Of a DNA stretch of 64,000 nucleotides, positions 36,306 through 45,084 are shown in pieces (the first letter of the stretch is position 1; each line of letters begins with the position of its first letter). Under the pieces are notes generated by a model. It was not told the origin of the DNA. It saw only the letters and a list, made by a program, of their open reading frames with translations, and searched no databases. Origin of the DNA: Rhizobium viscosum (GTDB lineage Bacteria; Pseudomonadota; Alphaproteobacteria; Rhizobiales; Rhizobiaceae); assembly GCF_014873945.1 (NCBI RefSeq), contig NZ_JADBEC010000001.1:1-64000 (forward strand), written 5' to 3'. The translations under genes and the position numbers were made by a program.

Positions 36306-37163
36306 CTATCCCTTCAGACCAGCCAGCATGATGCCGCGCACGATGTAGCGCTGCAGCACCAGGAAGACGAGCAGCGTCGGCAATGTCGCGAGTGCCGCAC
36401 CGGTCATGATCATTTCCCATTGAATGGATTGCTCGACGGCAAAGCTCGAGAGGCCGACCGGCAGCGTGTAGAGTTCACGGCTGGTGGTGACGATCAGCGG
36501 CCAGAAGAAGGCCGTCCAGTTACCGAGGAAGGTGAAGATGGCAAGCGCTGACAGCGCCGGTGTGACGAGTGGCATCGCCACCTTCCACCAGATCTGGAAC
36601 TCGTTCAGGCCGTCGATGCGAGCCGCTTCGAGGAAGTCGTTCGGGACCGTCTCGAAGAACTGCTTCATCAGGAAAGTGCCGAAGGCCGTCATCATGCCGG
36701 GGAACATGACGCCCCAGTAGCTGTCGAGCCAGCCGAGCTGCGCCGACATCAGATACCAAGGGATGACAAGCATTTCCGTCGGAATCATCAGCGTCGAGAG
36801 GATCGCGAGGAAGATCAGATAACGGCCGCGGAATTCGAACTTGGCCAGTGTATAGCCGACGAGGCTGTCGAAGAAGACGTTCGAGAGCGTCACTGTGCAG
36901 GCAACGATCGTCGAGTTCAGGAACCAGCGCATGAAACGGCCGTCGGAGAGGACGGTGATGTAGTTCTGCAGCGTCGGCTCGGCCGGGATAAGGCGTAGGT
37001 CATAGACCTGGCCTGCCGTCTTCAGCGAGGTCGAGAACATGAAAAGCAGCGGCGAGACCATGATGAGGCCGCCGATGAAGAGCAGCGTCCAGGTGATGAT
37101 GGCGCCGGGGCGGATATTGGCTTTCGGCAGCGGTGCCGCGTTGTCTGTCGTCACGGCACTCAT
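36306..37163 (-). CDS. Sugar ABC transporter permease (MalG type)
   Basis: A 285-residue permease with six predicted spans. The EAA loop EAARIDGLNEFQIWWKVAMP near residue 185-205 contacts the ATPase. N-terminal PGAIITWTLLFIGGLIMVSP fits MalG/UgpE members. ATG at 37163 overlaps the stop of the upstream permease by four bases and gives the family length; the open frame upstream is a shadow of that gene. It lies three bases before the lyase gene. Confidence 0.93.
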   Translation of the reverse strand: MSAVTTDNAAPLPKANIRPGAIITWTLLFIGGLIMVSPLLFMFSTSLKTAGQVYDLRLIPAEPTLQNYITVLSDGRFMRWFLNSTIVACTVTLSNVFFDSLVGYTLAKFEFRGRYLIFLAILSTLMIPTEMLVIPWYLMSAQLGWLDSYWGVMFPGMMTAFGTFLMKQFFETVPNDFLEAARIDGLNEFQIWWKVAMPLVTPALSALAIFTFLGNWTAFFWPLIVTTSRELYTLPVGLSSFAVEQSIQWEMIMTGAALATLPTLLVFLVLQRYIVRGIMLAGLKG

Positions 37164-38107
37164 TTGCGCTCCCTCAGGATCCAGAGCTGCAGCAGGGAGA
37201 CGCAGAGCAGGATGGCGAAGAGCACGACGGTTTGAGCTGCTGCATAACCCATGTTGTAGGATGAAAAGGCAGTCTGATAGATCATGAGAACCAGAGGCTT
37301 GGTCGATCCGAGCGGTCCGCCGGGATCGTTGGTCGTCATGTTGTAGACCTGATCGAAGATGCGCAGGAAGCCGATCGAGGAGAAGACGACGAGGAACACG
37401 GTAGTCGGTTTCAGGAGCGGCAGCGTGATCTTCCACAGGATCGGCCATTCGCCGAGACCGTCGATCTTCGCAGCCTCGTAGAAGGTGTTGGGGATGGCGC
37501 GAAGGCCGGCCATGAAGATGATGATCTGGAAGCCGAGACCGGCCCAGATGGAGGTGACCATGATCGATGGCAGCGCCTGATCGACGGAGCGGATGAACTG
37601 CTGCTGCGGCAGACCGACCATGCCGAGCACGTCGTTGATGACGCCAATCGGGGCCGGCTGGTAGAACCAGCGCCAGACCCAGGCCATGGCGGCTGCCGTC
37701 GTCAGGAACGGCAGGAAATAGAGCGCGCGGATCAGCCCGTGCAGGAACCGCACGCGATCCAGGAAAAAGGCCACGACGAAGGAGACGACGAGGCTAATCG
37801 GCGTGCCGATGATCAAATAGGTGAAGGTGTTGCGGAAAACCTTCCAGAACTGCGGGTCGTTATAGAGCTTCACATAATTGGCGACACCGATGAATTTCGG
37901 CGGCTTCATCAGATTCCAATTGGTGAAGGACAGGTAGAAAGCCTGCAGCGTCGGATAAAAGCGGATCACGCAGTAAAACAGGATCGGCAGGGCGAGGAAC
38001 GTCCAGACCCAGACGAGGCGTTTCTGGCGCATCGTCAGCCGATCCCGGAACGATCCGGCGGGACGGCTGATAGCCGCCCCTTCCGTATTCGCGGGTGCGG
38101 AACTCAT
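37160..38107 (-). CDS. Sugar ABC transporter permease (MalF type)
   Basis: A 315-residue permease with six spans; EAA loop EAAKIDGLGEWPILWKITLP near residue 215-235. The first span begins after RQKRLVWVWTF. Partner of the MalG-type permease downstream. Nine bases separate it from the binding-protein gene upstream. Confidence 0.93.
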   Translation of the reverse strand: MSSAPANTEGAAISRPAGSFRDRLTMRQKRLVWVWTFLALPILFYCVIRFYPTLQAFYLSFTNWNLMKPPKFIGVANYVKLYNDPQFWKVFRNTFTYLIIGTPISLVVSFVVAFFLDRVRFLHGLIRALYFLPFLTTAAAMAWVWRWFYQPAPIGVINDVLGMVGLPQQQFIRSVDQALPSIMVTSIWAGLGFQIIIFMAGLRAIPNTFYEAAKIDGLGEWPILWKITLPLLKPTTVFLVVFSSIGFLRIFDQVYNMTTNDPGGPLGSTKPLVLMIYQTAFSSYNMGYAAAQTVVLFAILLCVSLLQLWILRERK

Positions 38108-38116
38108 AGCCGTCCC

Positions 38117-39373
38117 TTATTTGCTCTTGGCGTTGTCGATGATTTCCTGCTCGGCCGTTGCGGCTTGAGCAATGGAATCCTCGGGCGACTGGCCTTCCAA
38201 GAGAACGCGGTTGACCATGTCGATGGCATTCTGGCGCTGGCCGGCTTCATCCACGAAAAGCGAGGTATGCGCGTAGGCGAGCGCCTTCAGGAACGGCGAG
38301 TAGATCGGGTTCTTGAGGTTTTCATCGGTCAGAGCGGCTTCGCGACGGGCCGGCAGTTCGCCGACCGTGCCCAGCCAGACCTTCATGGCTTCCGGCGAGG
38401 TCACGTAGGCGAGGAACTTCTTGGAGGCCTCAAGCTTTTCGCCCGAGACCTTGGCGCCGATACCATTGGCGAAATAGCTCGCATAGTTGGAGCGCAAGCC
38501 ATCGGCGTTGGCCGGAAGCTCGGTTACGCCCCATTCGAAATCCTTGATGCTGCCGAAGGAACCGAGACGGAAGGTGCCGTCGATGGTCATCGCCGCCTTG
38601 CCGCCGCGGAAGGCCGCCTGGCCCTCATCCATGAAGCCGGTCTGACCGACCTTCTTTTCGGTCTGCAGGCTGGTGTAGAATTTCAGCGCCTTGATGCCGG
38701 CATCGCTATTGTAGGTGACCTTGGAATAATCTGATGTATAGGGCTCGCCGCCGAACTGGCGGATCAGCACCTCACGCCACCACTGGTGATCCTGGCCGCC
38801 CATGTCGAGCGTCGTGCCTTCGACGGCAATGTTGCCGGCAGCGTCGCGCTTGACCGTCTTTTCGGCGGCGGCCACGAATTCGTCGACAGTCTGCGGCGGC
38901 TTGTTCGGGTCGAGACCGGCTTCCTGGAAGAGCTTCTTGTTATAGAAGAGCGCCAGCGAACGGACGGCGGTCGGCAGGCCGTAATAGTCGTCACCGCGCT
39001 TCATGGCTGATACGATCGGGAAGAAGTCTTTCTCGATCTGGTCATGCGGGAAAGCATCCGTCGGCAGCGGCTGCAGCAGGCCGCCGGCGATGAATTGATC
39101 GAGCCAGCCGTAGAAGAGCTGCATCACATCAGGGCCATTGCCGGCGAGATTGGCGGCAACGACGCGAGTTTGGTAGTCGGCATAGGGAAATGTCGTCTGC
39201 TTGACGGTGATATCGGGATTGGCCTTCTCGAAATTGGCGATCAGCTGGTCCATCGCCTTGACGCGCGTATCGTAGACATACTGCCAGTATTCGATTTCGA
39301 CGGCCTGGGCGCTGTTGACCGCAACCACGCTGATGCCGGCAAAAAGCCCGGCCAATAAGATTCCGCGACGCAT
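38117..39373 (-). CDS. Extracellular sugar-binding protein (SBP family 1)
   Basis: A 418-residue periplasmic binding protein of the UgpB/MalE-like family 1. Signal peptide residues 1-24 (NSAQA before VEIEYW). The pattern NPDITVKQTTFPYADYQTR, DVMQLFYGWLDQF, GLPTAVRSLALFYNKKLF and AFRGGKAAMTIDGTFRLGSF is typical. It is the first gene of the operon and should set substrate specificity. The ligand is unknown; the neighbouring lyase, kinase and deacetylase suggest an amino-sugar conjugate. Confidence 0.93.
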   Translation of the reverse strand: MRRGILLAGLFAGISVVAVNSAQAVEIEYWQYVYDTRVKAMDQLIANFEKANPDITVKQTTFPYADYQTRVVAANLAGNGPDVMQLFYGWLDQFIAGGLLQPLPTDAFPHDQIEKDFFPIVSAMKRGDDYYGLPTAVRSLALFYNKKLFQEAGLDPNKPPQTVDEFVAAAEKTVKRDAAGNIAVEGTTLDMGGQDHQWWREVLIRQFGGEPYTSDYSKVTYNSDAGIKALKFYTSLQTEKKVGQTGFMDEGQAAFRGGKAAMTIDGTFRLGSFGSIKDFEWGVTELPANADGLRSNYASYFANGIGAKVSGEKLEASKKFLAYVTSPEAMKVWLGTVGELPARREAALTDENLKNPIYSPFLKALAYAHTSLFVDEAGQRQNAIDMVNRVLLEGQSPEDSIAQAATAEQEIIDNAKSK

Positions 39374-39550
39374 ATCATCCCTCCATTGCCGAGCCGGCCT
39401 TCGAACCGCTCGCGCTCATCTGGTTCCCCAGGGCATCCCGCACATCGGCAGCGCCCCGATTTGATTGGCTCGGGAAGATGGAACTGAGGCTCCTCCTCCT
39501 CGGCATCGCACTGCGACCCTTTCAGGCTGGTTCGGAAGGGAGGCTTTGTC

Positions 39551-39580
39551 AATAAGATAATTTAGTTTAATTATTCTATT
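39551..39580. promoter_or_regulatory. AT-rich 30-bp dyad between the sugar operon and the ROK regulator
   Basis: Imperfect palindrome with 11 of 15 positions symmetric, half-site pattern AATAnnATAATTnA. It is almost pure AT in a GC-rich genome and lies 54 bases before the ROK start and 178 bases before the binding-protein start. ROK repressors such as Mlc and NagC bind AT-rich dyads, so this is the best candidate operator. The rest of 39374-39633 shows no other clear feature. Confidence 0.55.
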
Positions 39581-39633
39581 GCTCCTTTCATGATATCGGC
39601 GCTATCCATATCGGCAGAGACGAGGGCGGAGAG

Positions 39634-40851
39634 ATGACACGGCAATCCGGCAAGCAGCAGATCGCGATGGGCAAGAACCCCGAGCGCAGCCGCGACCACA
39701 ATCGTCGTGTCGTGCTCGATGTCGTGCGCATGCATGGATCGCTCGGCCGCATGCATATAGCCAAGTTGACACATCTGACCGCGCAGGCAGTCGCCAACAT
39801 CGTTGACGAACTCGTCGACGAAGAGCTGTTGATGGAGATTGGCCGGCTGCGCTCCGGCCGCGGCCAACCACCGATCCAGTTTGCCGTCAATCCTGACGGA
39901 GCGGTGACGATCGGCGTCGAAATCGCCGCCGACCATATGGTAACGACGGTGCTCGACCTCTCGGGAAAAGTCCGTTCCGAAACGATCATGCCGGTGGAGA
40001 ATACCAACCCTGAACGCATCGTTCCGCTCTTTGCCGGTGAAGTGAAGAAGGTGCGCAAGCGTTTTCCATCAAAGCTTCTCGGCATCGGCGTGGTCATGCC
40101 CGGCCCTTTCGAAATTGAAGGCATGAGCTCGGTCGGCCCCACCACCCTGCCCGGCTGGAGCAGCATCAATCCGGCCGCTGTTCTGAGCGAAGCCAGCGGC
40201 GAGACCGTCATCGTCGAAAACGACGCGAATGCGGCGGCCGTCGGTGAAAGACTGTTCGGTGCGGGCCGCACCATCTCAAATTTCTGCATGATCTATTTCG
40301 GCGTCGGCGTCGGTCTCGGCCTCATCCATGATGGCGCCCCCTTCCGCGGCGCCTTCGGTAATGCGGGTGAAATCGGTCATGTCGTAGTAGCCCCGCGCGG
40401 AAAACCCTGCCCCTGCGGCCAGCGGGGCTGCCTGGAGCGTTATGTCTCTCTGCATGCGCTGAAGGAGAAGCTCACCGAGGCCGGCTATGAGGATACCGAT
40501 TTTGCGGCAATCGAGGTGCTGCATCGGGAGAACAATCCCGTCGTGAAGGAATGGATTTCGGAGACTGCGGACTATCTTTCGCCGATGGTGGCGATGCTGG
40601 AAAATGTTCTCGATCCGGAGACAGTCATCCTCGGCGGTGCGCTTCCCGATGCTGTCATCGATGAGATTGTCGCGGCTATGCAGACCCTTCCCGTTTCCGT
40701 CGCCAGCCGGCGCACGCGCGCGCTTCCGCGCGTCATCCGCGGCCAGACGGGTCAATTGACGGCCGCACTCGGTGCCGCTGCCCTGCCGCTCTTCGAAGCC
40801 GTCACCCCCAAACTCGACATATCACCGACCGCCGCCGATACCGCAGCTTAA
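39634..40851 (+). CDS. ROK-family transcriptional regulator
   Basis: A 405-residue regulator of the NagC/Mlc/XylR type. N-terminal winged HTH at about residues 22-75 (NRRVVLDVVRMHGSLGRMHIAK, then QAVANIVDELVDEELL), then a sugar-kinase-like ROK domain with VENDANAAAVGERLFGAG and the zinc motif CPCGQRGCLE near residue 258. It is divergent from the sugar operon and 33 bases upstream of the PIG-L gene, so it probably represses both in the absence of the imported ligand. GGGCGGAGAG precedes the ATG. Confidence 0.92.
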   Translation: MTRQSGKQQIAMGKNPERSRDHNRRVVLDVVRMHGSLGRMHIAKLTHLTAQAVANIVDELVDEELLMEIGRLRSGRGQPPIQFAVNPDGAVTIGVEIAADHMVTTVLDLSGKVRSETIMPVENTNPERIVPLFAGEVKKVRKRFPSKLLGIGVVMPGPFEIEGMSSVGPTTLPGWSSINPAAVLSEASGETVIVENDANAAAVGERLFGAGRTISNFCMIYFGVGVGLGLIHDGAPFRGAFGNAGEIGHVVVAPRGKPCPCGQRGCLERYVSLHALKEKLTEAGYEDTDFAAIEVLHRENNPVVKEWISETADYLSPMVAMLENVLDPETVILGGALPDAVIDEIVAAMQTLPVSVASRRTRALPRVIRGQTGQLTAALGAAALPLFEAVTPKLDISPTAADTAA

Positions 40852-40884
40852 GATGCGCCGCCGGTCTGCCCCAATGGAGGAACC

Positions 40885-43281
40885 ATGCTGACCGACCGAG
40901 ATCGTATTGAGAAACAGAAGCGGAGCCTTTCGCTGACGCGGCTGCACCGGGCGCTCTCCCGCCTGACCTCGACCATCACCATCATGAATACCGGCGCCCA
41001 TCCCGATGATGAGCATAATGGCCTGCTCGCCTATCTGCGCCTCGGCCTCGGCATGCGCGTCATCGTCGCCTGCTCGACGCGCGGAGAAGGCGGGCAGAAT
41101 GCACTTGGGCCTGAATGGCTCGGCGCACTCGGCATCATGCGAAGCCGCGAGATGGAAGAGGCGGCTCGCGAACTCGACGCCGATGTGCACTGGCTCGGCC
41201 ACGGCCCTGATGATGCGATCCATGATTTCGGCTTTTCCAAGAATGGCGACCGGACCTTCGACCGTTGGGGCGAAAAGCGTATCGTAGAACGGCTAGTGAG
41301 GGCCTATCGTACGGAGCGTCCCGATATCGTGCTGCCGACCTTCCTCGACGTGCCGGGTCAGCATGGGCACCATCGCGCCATGACACGGGCCGCGGAAACG
41401 GCTGTTGGACTTGCCGCTGATCCATCGGCTTTTCCCGAACATTTCGACGAGGGTCTGACGACGTGGCAGGTTGCGAAATTCTATCTGCCGGCATGGTCGG
41501 GCGGCGGGGATACTTATGACGACGAGGTGCCGCCGCCGGCGATGACGCTGCCGCTTGAAGCCACTGATCTCGAACCTGTCAGCGGCGTCAGCTACGACCA
41601 TATCGGTGAATGGTCGCGGTATTACCATGCCTCTCAAGGCATGGGCCGCTGGTACGATATCGGCGATACCGAATGGCCACTGCATCTGAAGCTCAGCGCG
41701 CAGGGCTCTGTCGCGGAAGCCTCCATCTTTGGTTCGCTTCCCTCAACACTCGCCGATCTCGCCCGCGAAACGGAGCTGCCGCAAAGTGTCGTCGATGCGC
41801 TGATGCGCGCGGATGGCGCAATCGGCAAGGCGATCGAGCGCTTTCCGGAACGATCCGCCATCGTCGATGCGCTGCTGCAGGCGGCACATCAAGTTGAAAA
41901 GGCGCTTGAGGAAGCGCCTGACGCCTTCCTCGAAACGCACGGGCATCGTCTGCAGCGCAAGCTCGTGGAAATCGATGCCGCACTTTGCGAAGCCGAACAG
42001 GTCTTCGTCCGGGCGGTTGCCGAACCCGCCGCGCTTTCGCCTGGAGCAACCGGTACGCTGATCCTTCATCTCAGCGGCAATGCCGGGACCGCTGTTGTCG
42101 ATGCCGACATGAGATTGCCGGCAGGCGTTTCGGCAAGCCTCAAGGAAACCTTGCCGCAGCGGATCGTGTATGCGCTGACAGCGGCAGCCGATGCGCCATT
42201 CACGCGGCAATATCAGCCGGGATGGTCGAGCCTCGGCGGTAATGGCAATGCATCCGTCGATGTCAGGGCGCAGATCGGCAGTCGCTCGGTCATCGTAACC
42301 GTCGATCTTGAGGAGCCGCTGACAGTCGCCCCGCAGCACTCGCTGAACCTTCAGCCCAATGCCTTCATCATTCCCGCGGATGGCGAGAGGCCGGAACTGA
42401 CGATCAAGGCTGCGTCTGCGGGACGTGTCGGCTTTTCCGCGCCGGCTGGCTGGGCGATCAAGGAGACTGACGGCGCGCTTACGCTTTCGCCTCCCGCTTC
42501 GATAGTGCCCGGCCTCGTCACCATTTCACCACTTGTCGACGGACAGCCGGCGATGCGCATCTCGCCGATCGCCTATCCGCATATCGGCCGCACCAGCTTC
42601 CGTGAGCCAGAACTGCTGCGTGTTCTGGCGCTCGACCTCAAACTGCCCGAAGGCGCCAAGATCGGCTATGTCGGTGGCGGTGCGGATCGTGTTGGGCTCT
42701 GGCTTGGCCGCATGGGGCTCGATGTCACCGAACTCGATGCGCAGGCCCTGTCCGGCGATCTCTCGCACTTCACGACCATCGTCGTCGGCATCTTTGCCTT
42801 CGGCATCCGCAAGGATCTGGCAGCTGCAACCGCGCGCCTGCATCGCTTCGTCGAAGAGGGCGGCCATCTGTTGACGCTTTATCATCGCCCTGTTGATGGC
42901 TGGCAACCGGCTGCCACGCCGCCGAAACGGATCGATATCGGCTCGCCCTCGGTCCGTTGGCGCGTGACTGATCCGACGGCAGAGGTGACCGTGTTGGAGC
43001 CTGATCATCCGCTGCTGCGGGGTCCGAACAGGATTACCTCGGCGGACTGGGATGGTTGGGACAAGGAGCGTGGCCTCTATTTCGCTGCCCGCTGGGACGA
43101 TGCCTATGTACCGCTGCTTGCCATGCATGACCCTGAGGAGCAGCCGCTCAAGGGTGCCTTGATATCAGCTGAAATCGGCGAGGGGCGGCATACGCATACG
43201 AGCCTTGTACTGCATCACCAGCTCGACAAATTGACTCCGGGCGTTTTCCGGCTGGTTGCCAATCTCGTGCAACCCGCCTGA
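40885..43281 (+). CDS. PIG-L family deacetylase with C-terminal GATase1-like domain
   Basis: A 798-residue protein. The N-terminal PIG-L/LmbE zinc deacetylase domain (about 1-280) has the metal motif AHPDDEHNG near residues 38-46 and the second metal His in GQHGHHRAM near 157-165; relatives remove N-acetyl groups from GlcNAc conjugates. A middle segment (about 390-560) looks like beta-sandwich modules. The C-terminal part (about 575-798) resembles a class I glutamine-amidotransferase fold (IGYVGGGADRVGLWLGRMG, FVEEGGHLLTLYHRP). No signal peptide is visible. GGAGG precedes the ATG. Cotranscription with the ROK gene is likely. Confidence 0.88.
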   Translation: MLTDRDRIEKQKRSLSLTRLHRALSRLTSTITIMNTGAHPDDEHNGLLAYLRLGLGMRVIVACSTRGEGGQNALGPEWLGALGIMRSREMEEAARELDADVHWLGHGPDDAIHDFGFSKNGDRTFDRWGEKRIVERLVRAYRTERPDIVLPTFLDVPGQHGHHRAMTRAAETAVGLAADPSAFPEHFDEGLTTWQVAKFYLPAWSGGGDTYDDEVPPPAMTLPLEATDLEPVSGVSYDHIGEWSRYYHASQGMGRWYDIGDTEWPLHLKLSAQGSVAEASIFGSLPSTLADLARETELPQSVVDALMRADGAIGKAIERFPERSAIVDALLQAAHQVEKALEEAPDAFLETHGHRLQRKLVEIDAALCEAEQVFVRAVAEPAALSPGATGTLILHLSGNAGTAVVDADMRLPAGVSASLKETLPQRIVYALTAAADAPFTRQYQPGWSSLGGNGNASVDVRAQIGSRSVIVTVDLEEPLTVAPQHSLNLQPNAFIIPADGERPELTIKAASAGRVGFSAPAGWAIKETDGALTLSPPASIVPGLVTISPLVDGQPAMRISPIAYPHIGRTSFREPELLRVLALDLKLPEGAKIGYVGGGADRVGLWLGRMGLDVTELDAQALSGDLSHFTTIVVGIFAFGIRKDLAAATARLHRFVEEGGHLLTLYHRPVDGWQPAATPPKRIDIGSPSVRWRVTDPTAEVTVLEPDHPLLRGPNRITSADWDGWDKERGLYFAARWDDAYVPLLAMHDPEEQPLKGALISAEIGEGRHTHTSLVLHHQLDKLTPGVFRLVANLVQPA

Positions 43282-43498
43282 GGCGACTGGGATGGATGCA
43301 GTCGTCATACCTGACGGACTCTCCGGCGCCTGAAGACGGCACTTGGATGTTTCAATGCTGCAACACCGCCCCTATGATGGCAAGCACGTAAGAAATGTGC
43401 TGGATGCGTCAATAAGAGGATTTTTTCGGTTGACCGCGATAGGTCGCCTGCATATGTTCCGCGCACTTCCGGCCGGGGTGCTTCGCACCGCGGAGAGT

Positions 43499-43574
43499 GA
43501 GAGCGTAGCTCAGCCGGTAGAGCAACTGACTTTTAATCAGTAGGTCTCGGGTTCGAACCCCGACGCTCTCACCA
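43499..43574 (+). tRNA. tRNA-Lys (anticodon TTT)
   Basis: Complete 76-base cloverleaf with CCA encoded. Acceptor stem GAGAGCG (43499-43505) pairs with CGCTCTC (43564-43570). D stem GCTC/GAGC. Anticodon stem ACTGA/TCAGT with loop CTTTTAA, anticodon TTT at 43532-43534. T arm TCGGGTTCGAACCCCGA. Confidence 0.97.
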
Positions 43575-43695
43575 CAATCCTCTTTTCGGGGCTTGTGGCT
43601 CATACAACGAGCCGATGCTGTTCCATTCGTTGATTAGTTTCGCTCAAACTGATAGCAAATCTTGCCGACGGAGAGCATTGAGCGATATTTCCCCA

Positions 43696-44043
43696 ATGGA
43701 CGATTTTGATCATATAACCGGCCGACAATTGGCGGCCGCTCGTGCTTTGCTGGGAATCGGTCAGGTCGAGCTGGCCAGCAGGGCAAATATATCTGCTCCG
43801 ACCCTGCGACGTATGGAGGCCAGTGAAGGCGCCGCTGAAGGTATGCGCAACAATGTCGCTTCAGTCATTGGGGTTTTGGAAGCTGGCGGCATTACCTTCC
43901 TGGACGGGAACTATTCCGGTTCAGGCGGCCCAGGAGTGCGCCTGACGCAGCCTGCCGGCGCGTCGATTGACATGCAAGAACGCGAGACGATTCAGTATCG
44001 CGAGTTTTATGAGAACGATGCACCTCCTGGTGCTGGAGGTTAA
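43696..44043 (+). CDS. XRE-type helix-turn-helix regulator
   Basis: A 115-residue protein with one N-terminal Cro/CI-type HTH (about residues 8-62: TGRQLAAARALLGIGQVELA, then SAPTLRRMEAS and NNVASVIGVLEAGGITFLD). The Gly-rich GNYSGSGGPGVRLTQPAG tail is common in small Rhizobiales regulators of this type. ATG 43696 fits the family start but has no obvious ribosome-binding site; an in-frame ATG lies at 43615. Immediately followed by a small gene with no gap. Target unknown. Confidence 0.75.
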   Translation: MDDFDHITGRQLAAARALLGIGQVELASRANISAPTLRRMEASEGAAEGMRNNVASVIGVLEAGGITFLDGNYSGSGGPGVRLTQPAGASIDMQERETIQYREFYENDAPPGAGG

Positions 44044-44313
44044 ATGGCGAAAACACCCAAAGAACCAAAGCTCGAGCATTCCGATTTCTCCGGCGAGTTC
44101 GAAGACGACGGCGTAACCGTACTCGTCGATATACATCGGCCGGCGGGCACCAATGGCGATTGGACTCTCGAGGTCATCTCGCAGACCGAAGTCGTGACGA
44201 CCTGGGAAGACAAATTCCCTACGGATCTCGAAGCTTGGGAAGAGTTTCTGGCCACCGCCGAACGAGACGGCGTGCGGAGCTTTCTCGATGAGGATGAGCC
44301 GCTTGTACATTGA
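44044..44313 (+). CDS. Small acidic conserved-type hypothetical protein
   Basis: An 89-residue soluble, acidic protein (many Asp/Glu, no membrane span, no cysteine), with a predicted alpha/beta pattern: DDGVTVLVDIHRP and WTLEVISQTEVVTTW look like two strands, DLEAWEEFLATAERDG like a helix. I do not recognise the family. GGAGG seven bases upstream supports the ATG, which follows the XRE stop codon directly, so the two genes form one transcript. Confidence 0.7.
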   Translation: MAKTPKEPKLEHSDFSGEFEDDGVTVLVDIHRPAGTNGDWTLEVISQTEVVTTWEDKFPTDLEAWEEFLATAERDGVRSFLDEDEPLVH

Positions 44314-44438
44314 TGGGATCGACCCGTTCCCTGGCCTCTCGTCGCGGCCTGCCAATCCGTGCACTGCCGCATTGAGGAGACCTGGAGCTTCCGGCACTGA
44401 TGCCGGAAGCTTATCAATGCGATTCGCAATACTCGCCC

Positions 44439-44618
44439 TCAGTAGCTGCAGGAGCGACCATCTCTGGGCCTGAAGCCATCTTCACAGGCGCGATTCATCG
44501 AATCTCCCGGGACGTAGCCTGAGGCGGAGCCGTATGAGTTCGGGGGAGTTGCGCATGCCGTGAGCAGCGAGATGCCGATCAGCCCTCCGGCGGCTACCAA
44601 TGCCCGAAATCTGCTCAT
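44439..44618 (-). CDS. Small putative lipoprotein
   Basis: A 59-residue protein: N-terminal signal with lipobox LLTAC (Cys at about residue 22), then a short Ser/Gly/Tyr-rich mature part ending DGFRPRDGRSCSY. ATG at 44618 follows GAGGAG at good spacing. After processing only some 37 residues remain, including two further cysteines. Many rhizobia encode such short lipoproteins; role unknown. Confidence 0.65.
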   Translation of the reverse strand: MSRFRALVAAGGLIGISLLTACATPPNSYGSASGYVPGDSMNRACEDGFRPRDGRSCSY

Positions 44619-44662
44619 CAATGTTTCTCCTCGGTGGATGTTCTGGCGTCAATCTCTCACGC

Positions 44663-44755
44663 TAGAGCGCCGTGCGTCCATTCGGACGCACAAAGGACGC
44701 TCTAACTCTTTGAATCTACGCATCAGGCTTTCCGAAAATCGATCCCGATTTTCGG
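44663..44755. repeat. Mosaic of two palindromes (rhizobial intergenic repeat)
   Basis: First hairpin: outer arms TAGAGCG (44663-44669) / CGCTCTA (44698-44704), inner GTGCGTCC (44672-44679) / GGACGCAC (44684-44691). Second hairpin: CCGAAAATCG (44732-44741) / CGATTTTCGG (44746-44755), perfect 10 bp with a 4-base loop. I recognise both blocks as sequence that recurs between genes in Rhizobium genomes. Confidence 0.7.
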
Positions 44756-44898
44756 GCTGACCCTGTAGCGCATACCAGCACCAAGCAGTCATCGCAACTA
44801 AACGACATCACAAGCTTGCTCTCGGCCGCGGTAGCGAGCAGGCCGGATGAAGTAGCGAGAGATCCGGCGTCGGCCTCGTATGTCCGCCGGCCAGACCT

Positions 44899-44934
44899 CC
44901 CGGCATTTGCAGTGGGGTGCCTGCAAATGCCGGG
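44899..44934. repeat. Perfect 14-bp hairpin in the repeat-rich gap
   Basis: Arms 44899-44912 and 44921-44934 are exact reverse complements, with an 8-base loop. No T run follows on either strand. It lies inside the 539-base gap 44619-45157, where no gene is visible. Confidence 0.7.
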
Positions 44935-45084
44935 CAATACCATCGGTCACGCCCGAGTCGATCCATTCACAGAGCCAAAGATGGTTAGCGCGCGGTTAAT
45001 ATCCACATGCCCTGTCCCGCGTTGGGATGGATGGAGCTACCTCAAGACCTGCGGCAATTTGGAGATCCGGCCGGTTGCGCTCAG

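Noticed and set aside
43409..43603. Small minus-strand frame across the tRNA-Lys gene
   Set aside because: It overlaps a complete tRNA, and part of it is simply antisense tRNA sequence.
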